NCBI GenBank assembly: GCA_002369315.1
Contig: DFDW01000002.1
Coordinates: 1-16,299 of the forward strand
DNA length: 16,299 bases
Source of the DNA: Ruminococcaceae bacterium UBA3818
GTDB taxonomy: Bacteria > Bacillota > Clostridia > Oscillospirales > Ruminococcaceae
Direction of reading: 5' to 3'
Position numbers and translations under genes: made by a program. Under the pieces are notes generated by a model. The model was given only the letters and a program-made list of their open reading frames with translations, did not search any database and was not told the origin of the DNA. Positions 15,613 through 16,299 of the stretch are shown one piece after another; within the stretch, counting starts at the first letter, position 1, and the number at the start of each line of letters is the position of its first letter.

Positions 15613-16299
15613 TTATTTCGCGGCTTCTTCCGCTTCCTCTGCCTCTTCTTTTTCTTCTACGGCAGCTTCTTCCGCATTGCCCTGTCTGCCTTCGATGATC
15701 GCGTCAGCCATGACAGAGGAGATCAGCTTGACAGCGCGGATCGCGTCGTCGTTGCCGGGGATTACATAATCGACCTCGTCGGGATCACAGTTGGTATCAA
15801 CAATTGCCACAACCGGAATGCCCAGTTTCTTCGCCTCGGAAACAGCGATTTTTTCTTTGCGGGGGTCTACGACGAACAGAGCACCGGGCAGTTTCTTCAT
15901 ATCTTCGATACCGCCCAGGAATTTTTCCAGTTTCTCAATTTCCAATTTCAGTTTGGTAACTTCTTTTTTCGGCAGACGATCGAAAGTTCCGTCTTCTTCC
16001 ATTTTCCGCAGCTGAGCCAGTCTCTGGATTCTGCGCTGAATGGTTTTGAAGTTGGTCATCATACCGCCGAGCCATCTGGCGTTGACAAAGTGCACGCCGG
16101 CGCGCAGCGCCTCTTCCTTTACGGACTCCGCAGCCTGCTTTTTCGTACCAACAAACAGTACGGTATCGCCATTGGCAGCAACGTCTCTTACAAACATGTA
16201 AGCTTCTTCCAGTTTCTTCACGGTTTTCTGCAGGTCAATGATATAAATACCATTTCTCTCGGTGAAGATGTACTGTGCCATTTTCGGGTTCCATCTTCT
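15613..16299 (-). CDS. rpsB: 30S ribosomal protein S2, partial at right edge
   Basis: Component of the small ribosomal subunit. The frame is open through the right edge: upstream of the internal ATG at 16281 the bases encode RRWNPK, which matches the conserved S2 segment RRWNPKM. The real start is therefore outside the window, with roughly 20 N-terminal residues missing, and the ATG at 16281 is an internal Met. About 228 residues are visible: YIFTERNGIYIIDLQKTV, then VLFVGTKKQAAESV, RWLGGMMTNFKTI, LPGALFVVDPRKEKIAVSEA and GIPVVAIVDTNCDPDEVDY. The C-terminus is a low-complexity acidic Glu/Ala tail. Confidence 0.98.
   Translation of the reverse strand, partial: RRWNPKMAQYIFTERNGIYIIDLQKTVKKLEEAYMFVRDVAANGDTVLFVGTKKQAAESVKEEALRAGVHFVNARWLGGMMTNFKTIQRRIQRLAQLRKMEEDGTFDRLPKKEVTKLKLEIEKLEKFLGGIEDMKKLPGALFVVDPRKEKIAVSEAKKLGIPVVAIVDTNCDPDEVDYVIPGNDDAIRAVKLISSVMADAIIEGRQGNAEEAAVEEKEEAEEAEEAAK

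Noticed and set aside
16279..16281. ATG at 16281 as the start of rpsB
   Set aside because: The upstream codons encode RRWNPK, a conserved S2 segment, so the gene continues past the right edge.

Overview
The window is a chromosomal piece of a Firmicute, most likely class Clostridia. Three things point there. The replicative polymerase is PolC, with a 3'-5' exonuclease inserted in its PHP domain. The gene order is the conserved Firmicute series rpsB-tsf-pyrH-frr-uppS-cdsA-dxr-rseP-ispG-polC. And ispG sits where Bacillus usually carries proS. Base composition is intermediate (roughly half G+C by eye), except for a markedly GC-rich stretch at the left end.

Right and centre (3521-16299), all on the minus strand, is a housekeeping superoperon. 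It encodes ribosomal protein S2 (cut by the right edge), elongation factor Ts, UMP kinase, ribosome recycling factor, undecaprenyl diphosphate synthase, CDP-diglyceride synthase, DXP reductoisomerase, the RseP/RasP site-2 protease, the iron-sulfur enzyme IspG and PolC. Translation genes lead into isoprenoid and lipid-carrier genes: Dxr and IspG supply isoprenoid precursors that UppS turns into the cell-wall carrier lipid, and CdsA feeds phospholipid synthesis. A strong hairpin terminator after tsf and a well-formed sigma-A-type promoter before pyrH divide it into at least two transcription units. Weaker hairpins lie between rpsB and tsf, frr and uppS, and pyrH and frr.

Left (1-3480) is an accessory module. 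On the minus strand an ABC importer of the nitrate/taurine/sulfonate/thiamine-precursor type is encoded in the order ATPase, permease, lipoprotein substrate-binding protein (cut by the left edge). Diverging from it on the plus strand is a D-2-hydroxyacid dehydrogenase. The dehydrogenase promoter is near consensus and is overlapped at its start region by two adjacent perfect palindromes, a likely repressor site. A strong two-way terminator separates the dehydrogenase from convergent polC.

The substrate of the importer and of the dehydrogenase cannot be read from the sequence. I see no RNA genes, insertion sequences, CRISPR arrays or phage genes. The best leads are the importer-dehydrogenase module with its palindromic control region and the abrupt GC-rich composition of the binding-protein gene. 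Nothing here proves a wholly new system.
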